Shown here piece after piece: positions 8,008-17,817 of a stretch of DNA of 64,000 nucleotides. The translations under genes and the position numbers were made by a program. Numbering within the stretch: position 1 is the first letter of the stretch; every line of letters begins with the position of its first letter. Origin of the DNA: Pseudomonas sp. 102515 (lineage in GTDB: Bacteria > Pseudomonadota > Gammaproteobacteria > Pseudomonadales > Pseudomonadaceae); contig NZ_JAVHTY010000001.1 in assembly GCF_031085165.1 (NCBI RefSeq), forward strand, positions 434,001-498,000, given 5' to 3'. The notes beneath the pieces were generated by a model. The model did no database searches and was not told where the DNA came from. It saw nothing but the letters and a program-made list of their open reading frames with translations.

Positions 8008-8460
8008 ATGGCTACTCGTCCCGCTATCCGCCCGCTCGATCCTTTCGCCATGCCATCGCCGCGGCTGGCGCGGGATACCGCCCCGAGCCACTGCCGCTGC
8101 GCTGCGGCGTACGGCCAGCGCATCGCCCTGGCGACCCAGTGGCTGATCGCGCTCGGGCATCGACGAATCCTGCTGGTCACCGCCGGTGAGCCGCCAATCG
8201 CCGAATTGCAGGCTCACAGTCAGGTCATGCTGGCGGAGGGGTTACCCCTGTTGCCCTGCATGGAGCTCGATCCGGCAGCCATCCTGTGCGGGCCGGAGCT
8301 TGTTGCCCGCCTGCAACGCGCCGCTCCGACCGCCCTCCTCTGCACCCGGCCCACCCTGGTCCGGGCACTCCAGACTGCCCTCTACCATGGCGCGTTGCCC
8401 TCGCTGACCGTCACCGGTCCCGAAGCGCGTACCGGGGCTGATAGCGCGTCCTGGCACTAG
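8008..8460 (+). CDS. Orphan LacI-type effector subdomain protein without a DNA-binding domain
   Basis: A 150-residue ORF whose residues 33-140 align by eye with the C-terminal half of the LacI regulator at 61981. Shared landmarks in the same order are an A-T-x-x-L-x-x-LGHRRI-x-LV segment, a GLP-x-LP-x-x-EL segment and APTALLCT. No helix-turn-helix precedes it, and the first 30 residues are low-complexity. An AGAGG lies nine bases before the ATG at 8008, so translation is plausible. It could be a free-standing sugar-binding lobe or the remains of a decayed regulator. I see no in-frame N-terminal half upstream: the 198 bp before it encode nothing recognisable. Confidence 0.55.
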   Translation: MATRPAIRPLDPFAMPSPRLARDTAPSHCRCAAAYGQRIALATQWLIALGHRRILLVTAGEPPIAELQAHSQVMLAEGLPLLPCMELDPAAILCGPELVARLQRAAPTALLCTRPTLVRALQTALYHGALPSLTVTGPEARTGADSASWH

Positions 8461-8476
8461 GGCGGTCGTCCATCCC

Positions 8477-9448
8477 TTAGAAATTCGAACCACGGATCGT
8501 CCGTCCCGCCTGATCAGGCCGTTGCAGATTGCCCGAGGTGGCGGCCTTGGCCGGGTTCCAGTCGATCTCGGCGCGCTGTACCGCGGCCGCGGTGAAGCGC
8601 TCGTTGAGCTCCGGCGCCAGGCGATGGCCCCAGTAGGCCAGCTTCGCCTTGTAGCCCACGGTGATCTCCTTTTGCGGCTGCAACAGCGCGCCGACGATGG
8701 CCTGCACCGCCTTGTCCGGCGCATCCTTGGTGGGCAGGTCGGCGCGATGCCCGGTATAGGTCGCCGCATGGCCCCAGATCGGCGTATCCAGCGCCCAGGG
8801 CAGTACCGTTGACAGCTGGATGTTCGGCTGCCGGCCGCGCCGCAACTCCTGCTGGAGCACCCGGCCGAGGCTGAGCACCGCGGCCTTGGACGCCGAATAG
8901 GAGGCCTGGTAGGCGTGGGGAATCTCACCGTCCACCGAGGCCACGTTGACCAGCCGGCCGTAGCCCTGGCGGCGGAAGCGCTGCAGGGCCAGGTGGGTGC
9001 CGATCACCACGCCTTTCACATTGGTATCCAGCAGGCGCAGGTGGTCTTCCAGGGGTACCGCCTCGAAGCGCCCGACCGCCACGACCCCGGCATTGTTGAT
9101 CCAGCCGTCGATACGGCCGAAGCGCTGCTCGGCCCGCTCGGCCAGGGCAGTCATCTGCGCCACATCGGCCACGTCGGTGGGCACCACCAGCGCGGCCACG
9201 CCCAGGGCTTGAATCTCCACCGCCAGGGCTTCCAGCGCCTCGGTCCGCCGCGCCGCCAGCACCAGGTTGGCACCGTGCCGGGCCAGCGCCAGGGCCACGC
9301 CGCGGCCAACGCCACTGGAAGCGCCGGTGACGACGATGGTCCGGCCATGCAACTGCCGATGATCGATCCGCGGCGAACGCCGGGACGAGGTGCGATTCAG
9401 CAGGGCCAGGGCGGCAGGCAGGGCAAGTAGCAGTGGCAGGGTACGCAT
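8477..9448 (-). CDS. SDR family oxidoreductase with N-terminal hydrophobic segment
   Basis: A 323-residue short-chain dehydrogenase. The first 17 residues (MRTLPLLLALPAALALL) look like a membrane anchor or leader. The Rossmann motif TGASSGVGRGVALAL follows near residue 40, then INNAGVVAVG and the catalytic Y-x-x-x-K in SYSASKAAVLSLGRVL. The C-terminal 80 residues extend beyond the usual 250-residue SDR core. The start ATG at 9448 has GAGGA upstream. It lies 169 bp downstream of acoR on the same strand, but nothing ties it to acetoin metabolism. Substrate unknown; sterol-like or lipid substrates are common for anchored SDRs. Confidence 0.85.
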   Translation of the reverse strand: MRTLPLLLALPAALALLNRTSSRRSPRIDHRQLHGRTIVVTGASSGVGRGVALALARHGANLVLAARRTEALEALAVEIQALGVAALVVPTDVADVAQMTALAERAEQRFGRIDGWINNAGVVAVGRFEAVPLEDHLRLLDTNVKGVVIGTHLALQRFRRQGYGRLVNVASVDGEIPHAYQASYSASKAAVLSLGRVLQQELRRGRQPNIQLSTVLPWALDTPIWGHAATYTGHRADLPTKDAPDKAVQAIVGALLQPQKEITVGYKAKLAYWGHRLAPELNERFTAAAVQRAEIDWNPAKAATSGNLQRPDQAGRTIRGSNF

Positions 9449-9617
9449 CAGGGGTCTTCCTCGGGTCTGTGTCTGAGGTGTGACCCGTGGCCGACCGCAC
9501 TGACGTCCCGCCTGGGACGACCGGGGCCTGGCGCGCCGACGGCCACCGCTTCGCTTGATCGCCGAGATCGTCGCGCCAGGGCAGCTGCCGTGCTCCTCGA
9601 CCGTTCGGCGGAAGAGC

Positions 9618-11498
<1,881 letters not shown>

Positions 11499-11599
11499 GG
11501 ACGTCTCTCCCTGAATTCCGGTCATGGCATGGAAGGCCGGTCATTGTTCTGCCCTTCATTTAGCGCCCCCTGGCCCCGGCCTTCAAGTCCGCCGCGCCG

Positions 11600-11616
11600 T
11601 GAGACGAATCGTCTCA
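11600..11616. promoter_or_regulatory. Palindromic upstream activator site, probably for AcoR
   Basis: TGAGACG-AAT-CGTCTCA is a perfect 7-bp inverted repeat. A further half-site (CGTCTCG, 11618-11624) and a degenerate GTGAGATG (11641-11648) follow. The element lies about 120-150 bp upstream of the -24/-12 promoter at 11736, the usual distance for an enhancer bound by a sigma-54 activator. Binding by AcoR is inferred from position. Confidence 0.6.
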
Positions 11617-11735
11617 GCGTCTCGCCTTCCCGTCGCAGCCGTGAGATGCCCCGGCGCGTGGAGTCGCCCCTCCCACGACCTGTCGCCTCCATTCAAACCC
11701 GCGCCCTGCCTGCACTGCAGCGGACTCATCGCCGC

Positions 11736-11752
11736 TTGGCACCGGCCTTGCT
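11736..11752 (+). promoter_or_regulatory. Sigma-54 (-24/-12) promoter of the aco operon
   Basis: TTGGCAC-CGGCC-TTGCT fits the RpoN consensus TGGCAC-N5-TTGCW, with the -24 GG at 11738-11739 and the -12 GC at 11750-11751, giving the required spacing. It lies 47 bp upstream of a small leader ORF and 112 bp upstream of the acoX ATG, in the gap shared with acoR. The rest of the 300-bp gap (11499-11798) contains the palindromic activator site and nothing else I recognise. Confidence 0.8.
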
Positions 11753-11798
11753 CAGGGCTCTGCGACGCTCCCATCACAACGACAAGAGGGCCAGCCCC

Positions 11799-11873
11799 AT
11801 GAGCGCAACCTGGCAGATCGAACCGCTCCCGGCGACCGGTGGCCCCACCTCGTGGCTACAGCCATGCCGGTGA
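11799..11873 (+). CDS. Putative 24-residue leader peptide overlapping acoX start
   Basis: A 24-codon ORF begins at the ATG at 11799, preceded by AGAGGG at a good ribosome-binding distance, and stops at 11871-11873. It overlaps the acoX start (ATG 11864) in another frame. The acoX start has no convincing Shine-Dalgarno of its own, so the ORF may couple translation into acoX. The peptide (MSATWQIEPLP...) has no family I know. It could also be accidental. Confidence 0.4.
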   Translation: MSATWQIEPLPATGGPTSWLQPCR

Positions 11874-12913
11874 CCGTCGGCATCCTGCCCAACCCCGCCT
11901 CGGGGCGTGACCTGCGCCGCCTGACCGGCAACGCCGCCCTCACCTCCAGCACCGACAAGGCCGGGGTGGTGATGCGCCTGCTGGCGGCCTTTGGCGCCAC
12001 TGGCGTGGAGCGGGTGCTCCTGCCGCCGGACATGACCGGTATCGCCGCCGCGGTGCTCAAGGCCAGTGGCAGTCGCCAGGCCCGCGAGCAGCGCTGGCCG
12101 GAGCTTACGTTTCTCGATCTGCCGCTGACCCAGACCGTGGACGACACCCGGCGCGCCGGGCGGCTGTTGCTGGCCCAGGGTGCGGCGGTGATCGCGGTGC
12201 TCGGCGGCGACGGCACCCACAAGGCGGTGGCCGCCGAGGTGGGCGACCTGCCGCTGCTGACCCTGTCCACCGGCACCAACAACGCCTTTCCCGAATTGCG
12301 CGAGGCCACCAGTGCCGGACTGGCCGGCGGGCTGGTGGCGAGCGGCCGGGTCGATCCGGCGCTGGCGCTGCGGCGCAACAAGCGGCTGCGGGTGGAGGTG
12401 CCGGAGCGCGACATCCGCGACTGGGCGCTGGTGGACGTGGCGGTCTGTCGCCAGGCCTATCTCGGCGCCCGGGCGGTGACCCGGGTGGAGGATCTGGCCG
12501 AGGTCTTCACCACCTTCGCCGAGCCCTGGGCCATCGGTCTGTCGGCCCTCTGCGGCCTCTGGCATCCGGTCGCGCGCAATGCCCCCCATGGCGGCTGGGT
12601 CCGTCTGGACCCGCACGCGCCCGCGCAGCTGACCGTCCCCCTCGCCCCCGGCGTGCTGGCGCAGGCCGGCATCGCCGCCAGCGGCCTGCTGCTGCCGGGC
12701 GAGCCGCGCGCGCTGTCGCTCGCCACCGGCACCCTGGCGCTGGATGGCGAGCGGGAAATCGAATTCGGCCCCGAGGCGCGTCCGCAGGTGACGCTGGACC
12801 TCGACGGCCCCCTGAGCATCGACGTGGAGCGGGTACTGGAGCTGGCGGCGCAGCAGCGCCTGCTGGTCCGCCGCCTGCCCGCGTCGGCCCTCGGCAATCC
12901 TGGAGAACAATAA
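11864..12913 (+). CDS. acoX: Acetoin catabolism protein AcoX (NAD-kinase-like fold)
   Basis: A 349-residue protein with a diacylglycerol/NAD-kinase-like fold. GILPNPASGRDLRRLT at the N-terminus and LGGDGTHKAVA near residue 110, followed by STGTNNAFP, are the nucleotide-binding motifs of that superfamily. AcoX is found in acetoin operons, but its biochemical role is not established and NAD kinase activity should not be assumed. I chose the ATG at 11864 because it gives the family's usual N-terminus; a GTG at 11852 is the alternative. It overlaps the small leader ORF and lies 1 bp before acoA. Confidence 0.9.
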   Translation: MPVTVGILPNPASGRDLRRLTGNAALTSSTDKAGVVMRLLAAFGATGVERVLLPPDMTGIAAAVLKASGSRQAREQRWPELTFLDLPLTQTVDDTRRAGRLLLAQGAAVIAVLGGDGTHKAVAAEVGDLPLLTLSTGTNNAFPELREATSAGLAGGLVASGRVDPALALRRNKRLRVEVPERDIRDWALVDVAVCRQAYLGARAVTRVEDLAEVFTTFAEPWAIGLSALCGLWHPVARNAPHGGWVRLDPHAPAQLTVPLAPGVLAQAGIAASGLLLPGEPRALSLATGTLALDGEREIEFGPEARPQVTLDLDGPLSIDVERVLELAAQQRLLVRRLPASALGNPGEQ

Positions 12914-12914
12914 G

Positions 12915-13892
12915 ATGAGCGAGACCCCCAGCACCGAAAACCTGAGCCATGCCTACCGGGTGATGCGCACCATCCGCGCCTTCGAGGAGCGGCTGCACGT
13001 GGAATTCGCCACCGGCGAGATTCCCGGCTTCGTCCACCTCTATGCCGGCGAGGAGGCCTCGGCCGCCGGTGTCATGGCCCACCTGGGCCACGAGGACAGC
13101 ATCGCCTCCACCCACCGCGGCCACGGCCACTGCATCGCCAAGGGCGTGGACGTCTACGGCATGATGGCCGAGATCTACGGCAAGAAGACCGGGGTCTGCC
13201 AGGGCAAGGGCGGCTCCATGCACATCGCCGACCTGGAAAAGGGCATGCTCGGTGCCAACGGCATCGTCGGGGCCGGGGCCCCGCTGGCCGCCGGTGCCGC
13301 CCTGGCGGCCAAGCTCAAGGGCAGCGACGCCGTCGCCGTAGCCTTCTTCGGCGACGGCGGCTCCAACGAGGGTGCGGTGTTCGAGGCCATGAACCTGGCC
13401 TCGGTGTGGAATCTGCCGTGCATCTTCGTCGCCGAGAACAACGGCTACGCCGAAGCCACCGCCTCGAACTGGTCGGTGGCCTGCGACCACATCGCCGATC
13501 GCGCCGCCGGCTTCGGCATGCCCGGCGTGACGGTGGACGGCTTCGACTTCTTCGCCGTCCATGAAGCCGCCGCGGCCGCCGTGGCCCGTGCCCGGGCCGG
13601 TGAAGGCCCCTCGTTGATCGAGGTGAAGTTCACCCGCTACTTCGGCCACTTCGAGGGCGACGCCCAGACCTATCGCGACCCCAACGAGGTCAAGCAGGCC
13701 CGCGAGCAGCGCGACTGCCTGATGCAGTTCCGCGAGCGGGTGACGCGCTCCGGCCAGCTGCAGCCCGCCCTGCTCGACAGCATCGACCAGGAGGTGGAAC
13801 AGCTCATCGAAGACGCCGTGCGCAAGGCCAAGGCCGATCCCAAGCCCGGCCCGGAAGACCTGCTCACCGACGTCTACGTCACCTACGCCTGA
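12915..13892 (+). CDS. acoA: Acetoin dehydrogenase E1 component, alpha subunit
   Basis: A 325-residue thiamine-diphosphate E1 alpha subunit. Visible landmarks are the N-terminal YRVMRTIRAFEERL, GEEASAAGVMAHL, the HRGHGHCIAKG segment, and the ThDP/metal-binding GDG(GS)NEG-x22-27-NN motif (FFGDGGSNEG followed by AENNGYAE). It cleaves acetoin and passes the acetyl unit to the lipoyl domain of AcoC. The start ATG at 12915 follows the acoX stop by one base, with GGAG upstream. No gene for the E3 subunit lies in this operon, so the complex presumably borrows a lipoamide dehydrogenase encoded elsewhere. Confidence 0.95.
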   Translation: MSETPSTENLSHAYRVMRTIRAFEERLHVEFATGEIPGFVHLYAGEEASAAGVMAHLGHEDSIASTHRGHGHCIAKGVDVYGMMAEIYGKKTGVCQGKGGSMHIADLEKGMLGANGIVGAGAPLAAGAALAAKLKGSDAVAVAFFGDGGSNEGAVFEAMNLASVWNLPCIFVAENNGYAEATASNWSVACDHIADRAAGFGMPGVTVDGFDFFAVHEAAAAAVARARAGEGPSLIEVKFTRYFGHFEGDAQTYRDPNEVKQAREQRDCLMQFRERVTRSGQLQPALLDSIDQEVEQLIEDAVRKAKADPKPGPEDLLTDVYVTYA

Positions 13893-13917
13893 TCGGAAAA
13901 CAACAAGGAGCGCCACC

Positions 13918-14937
13918 ATGGCCAGAAAGATCAGCTACCAGCAAGCCATCAACGAAGCCCTGGAGCAGGAGATGCGCCGCGATCCCACCGTCTTCCTCAT
14001 GGGCGAAGACAACGCCGGCGGTGCCGGCGCCCCTGGCGAGCAGGACGCCTGGGGCGGCGTGCTCGGGGTCACCAAGGGCCTCTACCACAAGTTTCCCGGG
14101 CGGGTGCTGGACACCCCGCTGTCGGAGCTCGGCTACGTCGGCGCGGCGGTAGGCGCCGCCGCCCGTGGCACCCGACCGGTGTGCGAACTGATGTTCGTCG
14201 ACTTCGCCGGCTGCTGCCTGGACCAGATCCTCAACCAGGCGGCCAAATTCCGCTACATGTTCGGCGGCAAGGCGGTCACCCCGCTGGTCCTGCGTACCAT
14301 GGTCGGCGCGGGCCTTCGGGCCGCCGCCCAGCATTCGCAGATGCTGACGTCCTGGTGGACGCACATCCCCGGACTGAAGGTGGTCTGCCCGGCCACGCCC
14401 TACGACGCCAAGGGCCTGCTGATCCAGGCCATCCGCGACAACGACCCGGTGATCTTCTGCGAGCACAAGCTGCTCTACGGGATGCAGGGCGAGGTACCCG
14501 AGGAGTCCTACGCCATCCCCTTCGGCGAGGCCAGCTTCCTGCGTGAGGGCGACGACGTCAGCCTCATCACCTACGGCCGCATGGTGCACCTGGCCATGGA
14601 GGCCGCCAGCAACCTGGCGCGCCAGGGCGTGTCCTGCGAGGTGCTGGACCTGCGCACCACCAGTCCGCTGGATCGCGACAGCATCCTGGAAAGCGTGGAA
14701 AAGACCGGGCGCGCGGTGGTCATCGACGAAGCCAATCCGCGCTGCTCGGTGGCCACCGACATCGCCGCCCTGCTCGCTGAACAGGCCTTCGACGACCTGC
14801 GCGCCCCGGTGCAGCTGGTGACCGCGCCGCACACCCCAGTGCCCTTCTCCGATGCCCTGGAAGACCTCTACATCCCCGACGCGGCCAAGATCAAGCGCGC
14901 CGTGCTGAAGATCACCCAAGGGAGGCAGGCCGCATGA
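13918..14937 (+). CDS. acoB: Acetoin dehydrogenase E1 component, beta subunit
   Basis: A 339-residue E1 beta subunit of the pyruvate-dehydrogenase-like family. It has KISYQQAINEALEQEMRRD at the N-terminus, the LMGEDN segment, GRVLDTPLSELGYVGAAVGA, LMFVDFAGCCLDQILNQAAK, and a C-terminal transketolase-like domain (LDLRTTSPLDRDSILESV). It pairs with AcoA to form the heterotetrameric E1. AAGGAG precedes the ATG. The stop overlaps the acoC start (ATGA), indicating coupled translation. Confidence 0.95.
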   Translation: MARKISYQQAINEALEQEMRRDPTVFLMGEDNAGGAGAPGEQDAWGGVLGVTKGLYHKFPGRVLDTPLSELGYVGAAVGAAARGTRPVCELMFVDFAGCCLDQILNQAAKFRYMFGGKAVTPLVLRTMVGAGLRAAAQHSQMLTSWWTHIPGLKVVCPATPYDAKGLLIQAIRDNDPVIFCEHKLLYGMQGEVPEESYAIPFGEASFLREGDDVSLITYGRMVHLAMEAASNLARQGVSCEVLDLRTTSPLDRDSILESVEKTGRAVVIDEANPRCSVATDIAALLAEQAFDDLRAPVQLVTAPHTPVPFSDALEDLYIPDAAKIKRAVLKITQGRQAA

Positions 14938-16055
14938 GCCAGATCCATACCCTGACCATGCCCAAGTGGGGCCTGTCCATGAGCGAGGGCCGGGTCAACG
15001 CCTGGCTCAAGGCCGAGGGCGACACCATCGCCAAAGGCGACGAGGTGCTCGACGTCGAGACCGACAAGATCAGCAGCAGCGTCGAGGCGCCCTTCTCCGG
15101 CATCCTGCGCCGCTGCCTGGCCCGCGAGGACGAGACCCTTTCGGTGGGCGCCCTGCTGGCCATCGTGGTGGAAGGCGAGGCCAGCAACGAAGAGATAGAG
15201 GCGGTGATCGCGCGCTTCCAGGCAGACTTCGTGCCCGGTGGCGAAGACGCCGCCGAGGCCGGTCCCCAGGCCCAGCGCATCGAACTCGACGGCCGGCCAG
15301 TGCGCTATCTGGAACGTGGCGAAGGCGGCCTGTCAGTGGTGCTGATCCACGGTTTCTCAGGCGATCTGGACAACTGGCTGTTCAACCACGAGGCGCTGGC
15401 GGCCGAGCGCCGGGTGATCGCCCTGGACCTGCCGGGCCATGGCCAGTCCGGCAAGACGCTGGCCACGGGAGACCTTGCCGAGCTGAGCACCGCGGTGCTG
15501 GCTCTGCTCGACCATCTGGACATCCCCCGCGCCGTGCTCGTCGGCCACTCCATGGGGGGCGCCGTGGCCCTGCACCTGGCGCAGACGGCGCCGCAGCGGG
15601 TCGCCGGCCTGGTCCTGATCGGCAGCGCCGGGCTGGGCCAGGAGATCAACGGCGACTACCTGGAAGGCTTCGTCGCCGCCACCAGCCGCAACCAGCTCAA
15701 GGGGCCGGTCAGCCTGCTGTTCAGCGATCCCGGCCTGGTCACCCGGCCACTGCTGGAAGACCTGCTCAAGTACAAGCGGCTGGAAGGGGTGGACCAGGCC
15801 CTGAAGCGACTGGCCGGCACGCTCTTCCCCAATGGCCAGCAGGCTCAGGTGCTGCGCCCGGTACTCGAAGGCGATCTGCCCGCCCTGGTGATCTGGGGCG
15901 AGGCCGACGCCATCATTCCGGTCCAGCATGCCGAAGGCCTGCCGGAAACCGTTCAGGTCGAGATCCTGGAAGGCCAGGGCCATATGGTGCAGATGGAGGC
16001 CGCGGATCGGGTCAATGCCCTGATCCAGGCCTTCCTGCCCCGCTGCGAACGCTAG
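14934..16055 (+). CDS. acoC: Acetoin dehydrogenase E2, lipoyl domain fused to an alpha/beta hydrolase
   Basis: A 373-residue protein with two parts. Residues 1-80 are a lipoyl domain with the lipoylated lysine in ETDKISS. From about residue 115 there is an alpha/beta-hydrolase domain with VLIHGFSGDLDNW, nucleophile elbow GHSMGG, and a late GHMVQME His. This replaces the usual chloramphenicol-acetyltransferase-like E2 core and is the known architecture of AcoC, which transfers the acetyl group to CoA. It overlaps acoB by 4 bp and is followed 12 bp later by the butanediol dehydrogenase gene. Confidence 0.93.
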   Translation: MSQIHTLTMPKWGLSMSEGRVNAWLKAEGDTIAKGDEVLDVETDKISSSVEAPFSGILRRCLAREDETLSVGALLAIVVEGEASNEEIEAVIARFQADFVPGGEDAAEAGPQAQRIELDGRPVRYLERGEGGLSVVLIHGFSGDLDNWLFNHEALAAERRVIALDLPGHGQSGKTLATGDLAELSTAVLALLDHLDIPRAVLVGHSMGGAVALHLAQTAPQRVAGLVLIGSAGLGQEINGDYLEGFVAATSRNQLKGPVSLLFSDPGLVTRPLLEDLLKYKRLEGVDQALKRLAGTLFPNGQQAQVLRPVLEGDLPALVIWGEADAIIPVQHAEGLPETVQVEILEGQGHMVQMEAADRVNALIQAFLPRCER

Positions 16056-16067
16056 AGGAGCCTCACG

Positions 16068-17131
16068 ATGAAAGCAGCCCGTTTCCACGCCGCCCGCGAT
16101 ATCCGGGTGGAAGACGTCCCGGCCCCCGGCGAGCCGGGCCCCACCCAGGTCCTGGTGAAAAACCAGTTCTGCGGCATCTGCGGTACCGACCTGCACGAGT
16201 ACCTCGGCGGTCCCATCTTCATTCCCACCGCGCCGCACAGCTACACCGGCGGTAAGGTGCCGCAGATCCTCGGCCACGAGTATTCCGGCGTGGTGGAGGC
16301 CGTGGGCAGCCAGGTGACGTCGGTGAAACCCGGTGACCGGGTCTCCATCCAGCCCATGGTGTCGCCACGCGACGACTACTATGGCCGCCGCGGCCAGTAC
16401 CAGCTCAGCGAACAGCTGGCCATCATCGGCCTGTCCCACCCCTGGGGCGGCATGGCCGAGCACTCCCTGGTGGAGGACTACAACGCCGTCCCCATGCCGG
16501 ACGACCTCAGCACCGAGCATGCGGCGCTGATCGAGCCCACGGCGGTGACCGTCTATGCCACCCGCCGGGGTGGCGTGAAGCCCGGCGACAGCGTGCTGGT
16601 GGCCGGCGCCGGGCCCATCGGCCAGCTGCAGGTCATGGCCGCTCGGGCGGCGGGTGCCACGCGGATCTTCCTGGTGGACCTCAACGACAACCGCCTGGAA
16701 ATGGCCCACCGCCTGGTGGAGGGGCTCGTCACCCTGAATCCCGGCAGCACCGATGTGTTGCGCGAGATCCGCGCCCGGACCGCGGGGGGTGTGGGGGTGG
16801 ATGTGGCCTTCGAATGCGTGGGCGCCGAGGCACCGCTAGGGCTGTGCCTGGAGGCGGTTCGCCGCCAGGGCGTGGTGGTGCAGGTGGGGATGCAGGGCAA
16901 GCCTCCGGCGCTGATGGCTTCACCCTGACCTACAAGGACGTCGACCTGCGCGGCTCCTGGTGCTACTCGACGCTGATGTGGCCCCAGGTGGCGGCCCTGA
17001 TCGCCAGCGGCCAGTTGCCGGCGGAAAAGGTGGTGACCCGCCATATCGCGCTGGACGAGGTGGTGGAACAGGGCTTCGAAGCCTTGCTGGACAAGGCCGG
17101 TACCCAGCTGAAGATCCTGATCGAACTCTAG
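16068..17131 (+). pseudogene. 2,3-butanediol dehydrogenase, zinc-dependent, interrupted by a one-base frameshift
   Basis: The first 286 codons (16068-16928) encode a zinc medium-chain dehydrogenase: FCGICGTDLHEYLGG with the catalytic Cys, GHEYSGVVEAVG, and the Rossmann motif VAGAGPIGQLQVMAA. After GMQGKPPAL the frame shifts and ends MASP-stop. The expected continuation DGFTLTYKDVDLRGSW... through ...LKILIEL is present in the next frame to 17131. Inserting one G after 16913 (gcgctg-G-atggc) restores a protein of about 354 residues. AGAGGAG precedes the ATG. It closes the aco operon and would oxidise butanediol to acetoin. This is a real mutation or an assembly error; nothing else in it looks decayed. 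Confidence 0.85.
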
Positions 17132-17174
17132 CCCGTCCCCACCGGCGGGGGCCGCCGCGCGGGACTGTTCCGCC

Positions 17175-17753
17175 CTATTGGAAACTCGTCGCGGCGAGGC
17201 TGGGACGGGCCAGGAGCCGCCGGTGGAAGCGCACCAGCCGCGGATGCGCGGACCAATCGACTTCCGGCAGGCGAAAGCCCAGGTAGTCCAGGCCGACGGC
17301 CACCAGGAAGTGGCTGAAATCCACGTCCTCTGCGTCCAGCGTGGACGTCTCGTTCAACCGCGCCAGCAGCCGGTCCAGGGCGGCCAGTCGGCGGGCGCCC
17401 AGCACCGAGTCGTCCTGGGCCGCACCGCCATGCTTGCGGGCGATCACCGTACCGAAGGCGGCGTCGATCAGCCCCTGGCCCAGGCCGGCCAGCTGCAGGC
17501 GCTCGATCGCGAGCGGATTGCCGGCGCCCAGCTGGTGCAGATAAATACAGATCAACAGGGTCTCGCTGAGGGCGATGCCCTCGTCGGTGATGAGGACCGG
17601 GACCTTGTTGCCGGGATGGGCGGCGAGCAAGGCCGGATCTTCCTTCCAGGGATCGCTCCACACCAGGGTCAATCGCTCGCCGAAGCCGGCTTCGAGGGCG
17701 GTGACGCGCGCGGTGCGGGCATAGGGCGAGGTCTGGTTCAGCAGCAGTTGCAT
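17175..17753 (-). CDS. Glutathione S-transferase family protein
   Basis: A 192-residue protein with a thioredoxin-fold N-terminal half: NQTSPYARTARVTALEAGF carries the Ser/Tyr-region of the glutathione site, followed by NKVPVLITDEGIALSETLLI with the conserved cis-Pro and the E-S/T pair that holds glutathione. The C-terminal half is all-helical. The length is slightly short of the usual 200-220. GGAG precedes the ATG at 17753. It is convergent with the aco operon and downstream of the methyltransferase gene on the same strand. The electrophilic substrate is unknown. Confidence 0.88.
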   Translation of the reverse strand: MQLLLNQTSPYARTARVTALEAGFGERLTLVWSDPWKEDPALLAAHPGNKVPVLITDEGIALSETLLICIYLHQLGAGNPLAIERLQLAGLGQGLIDAAFGTVIARKHGGAAQDDSVLGARRLAALDRLLARLNETSTLDAEDVDFSHFLVAVGLDYLGFRLPEVDWSAHPRLVRFHRRLLARPSLAATSFQ

Positions 17754-17817
17754 GGCGGACTCCGGGACACGGGCGGGCGATAGAGGCGCCCGCCAGTGTA
17801 GCCGCTGGCGTACGCCC

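Noticed and set aside
11864-12913. Annotation of acoX as an NAD kinase
   Set aside because: The fold motifs are present, but its place in the acetoin operon and the AcoX-type N-terminus make AcoX the correct name. Kinase activity is not shown.
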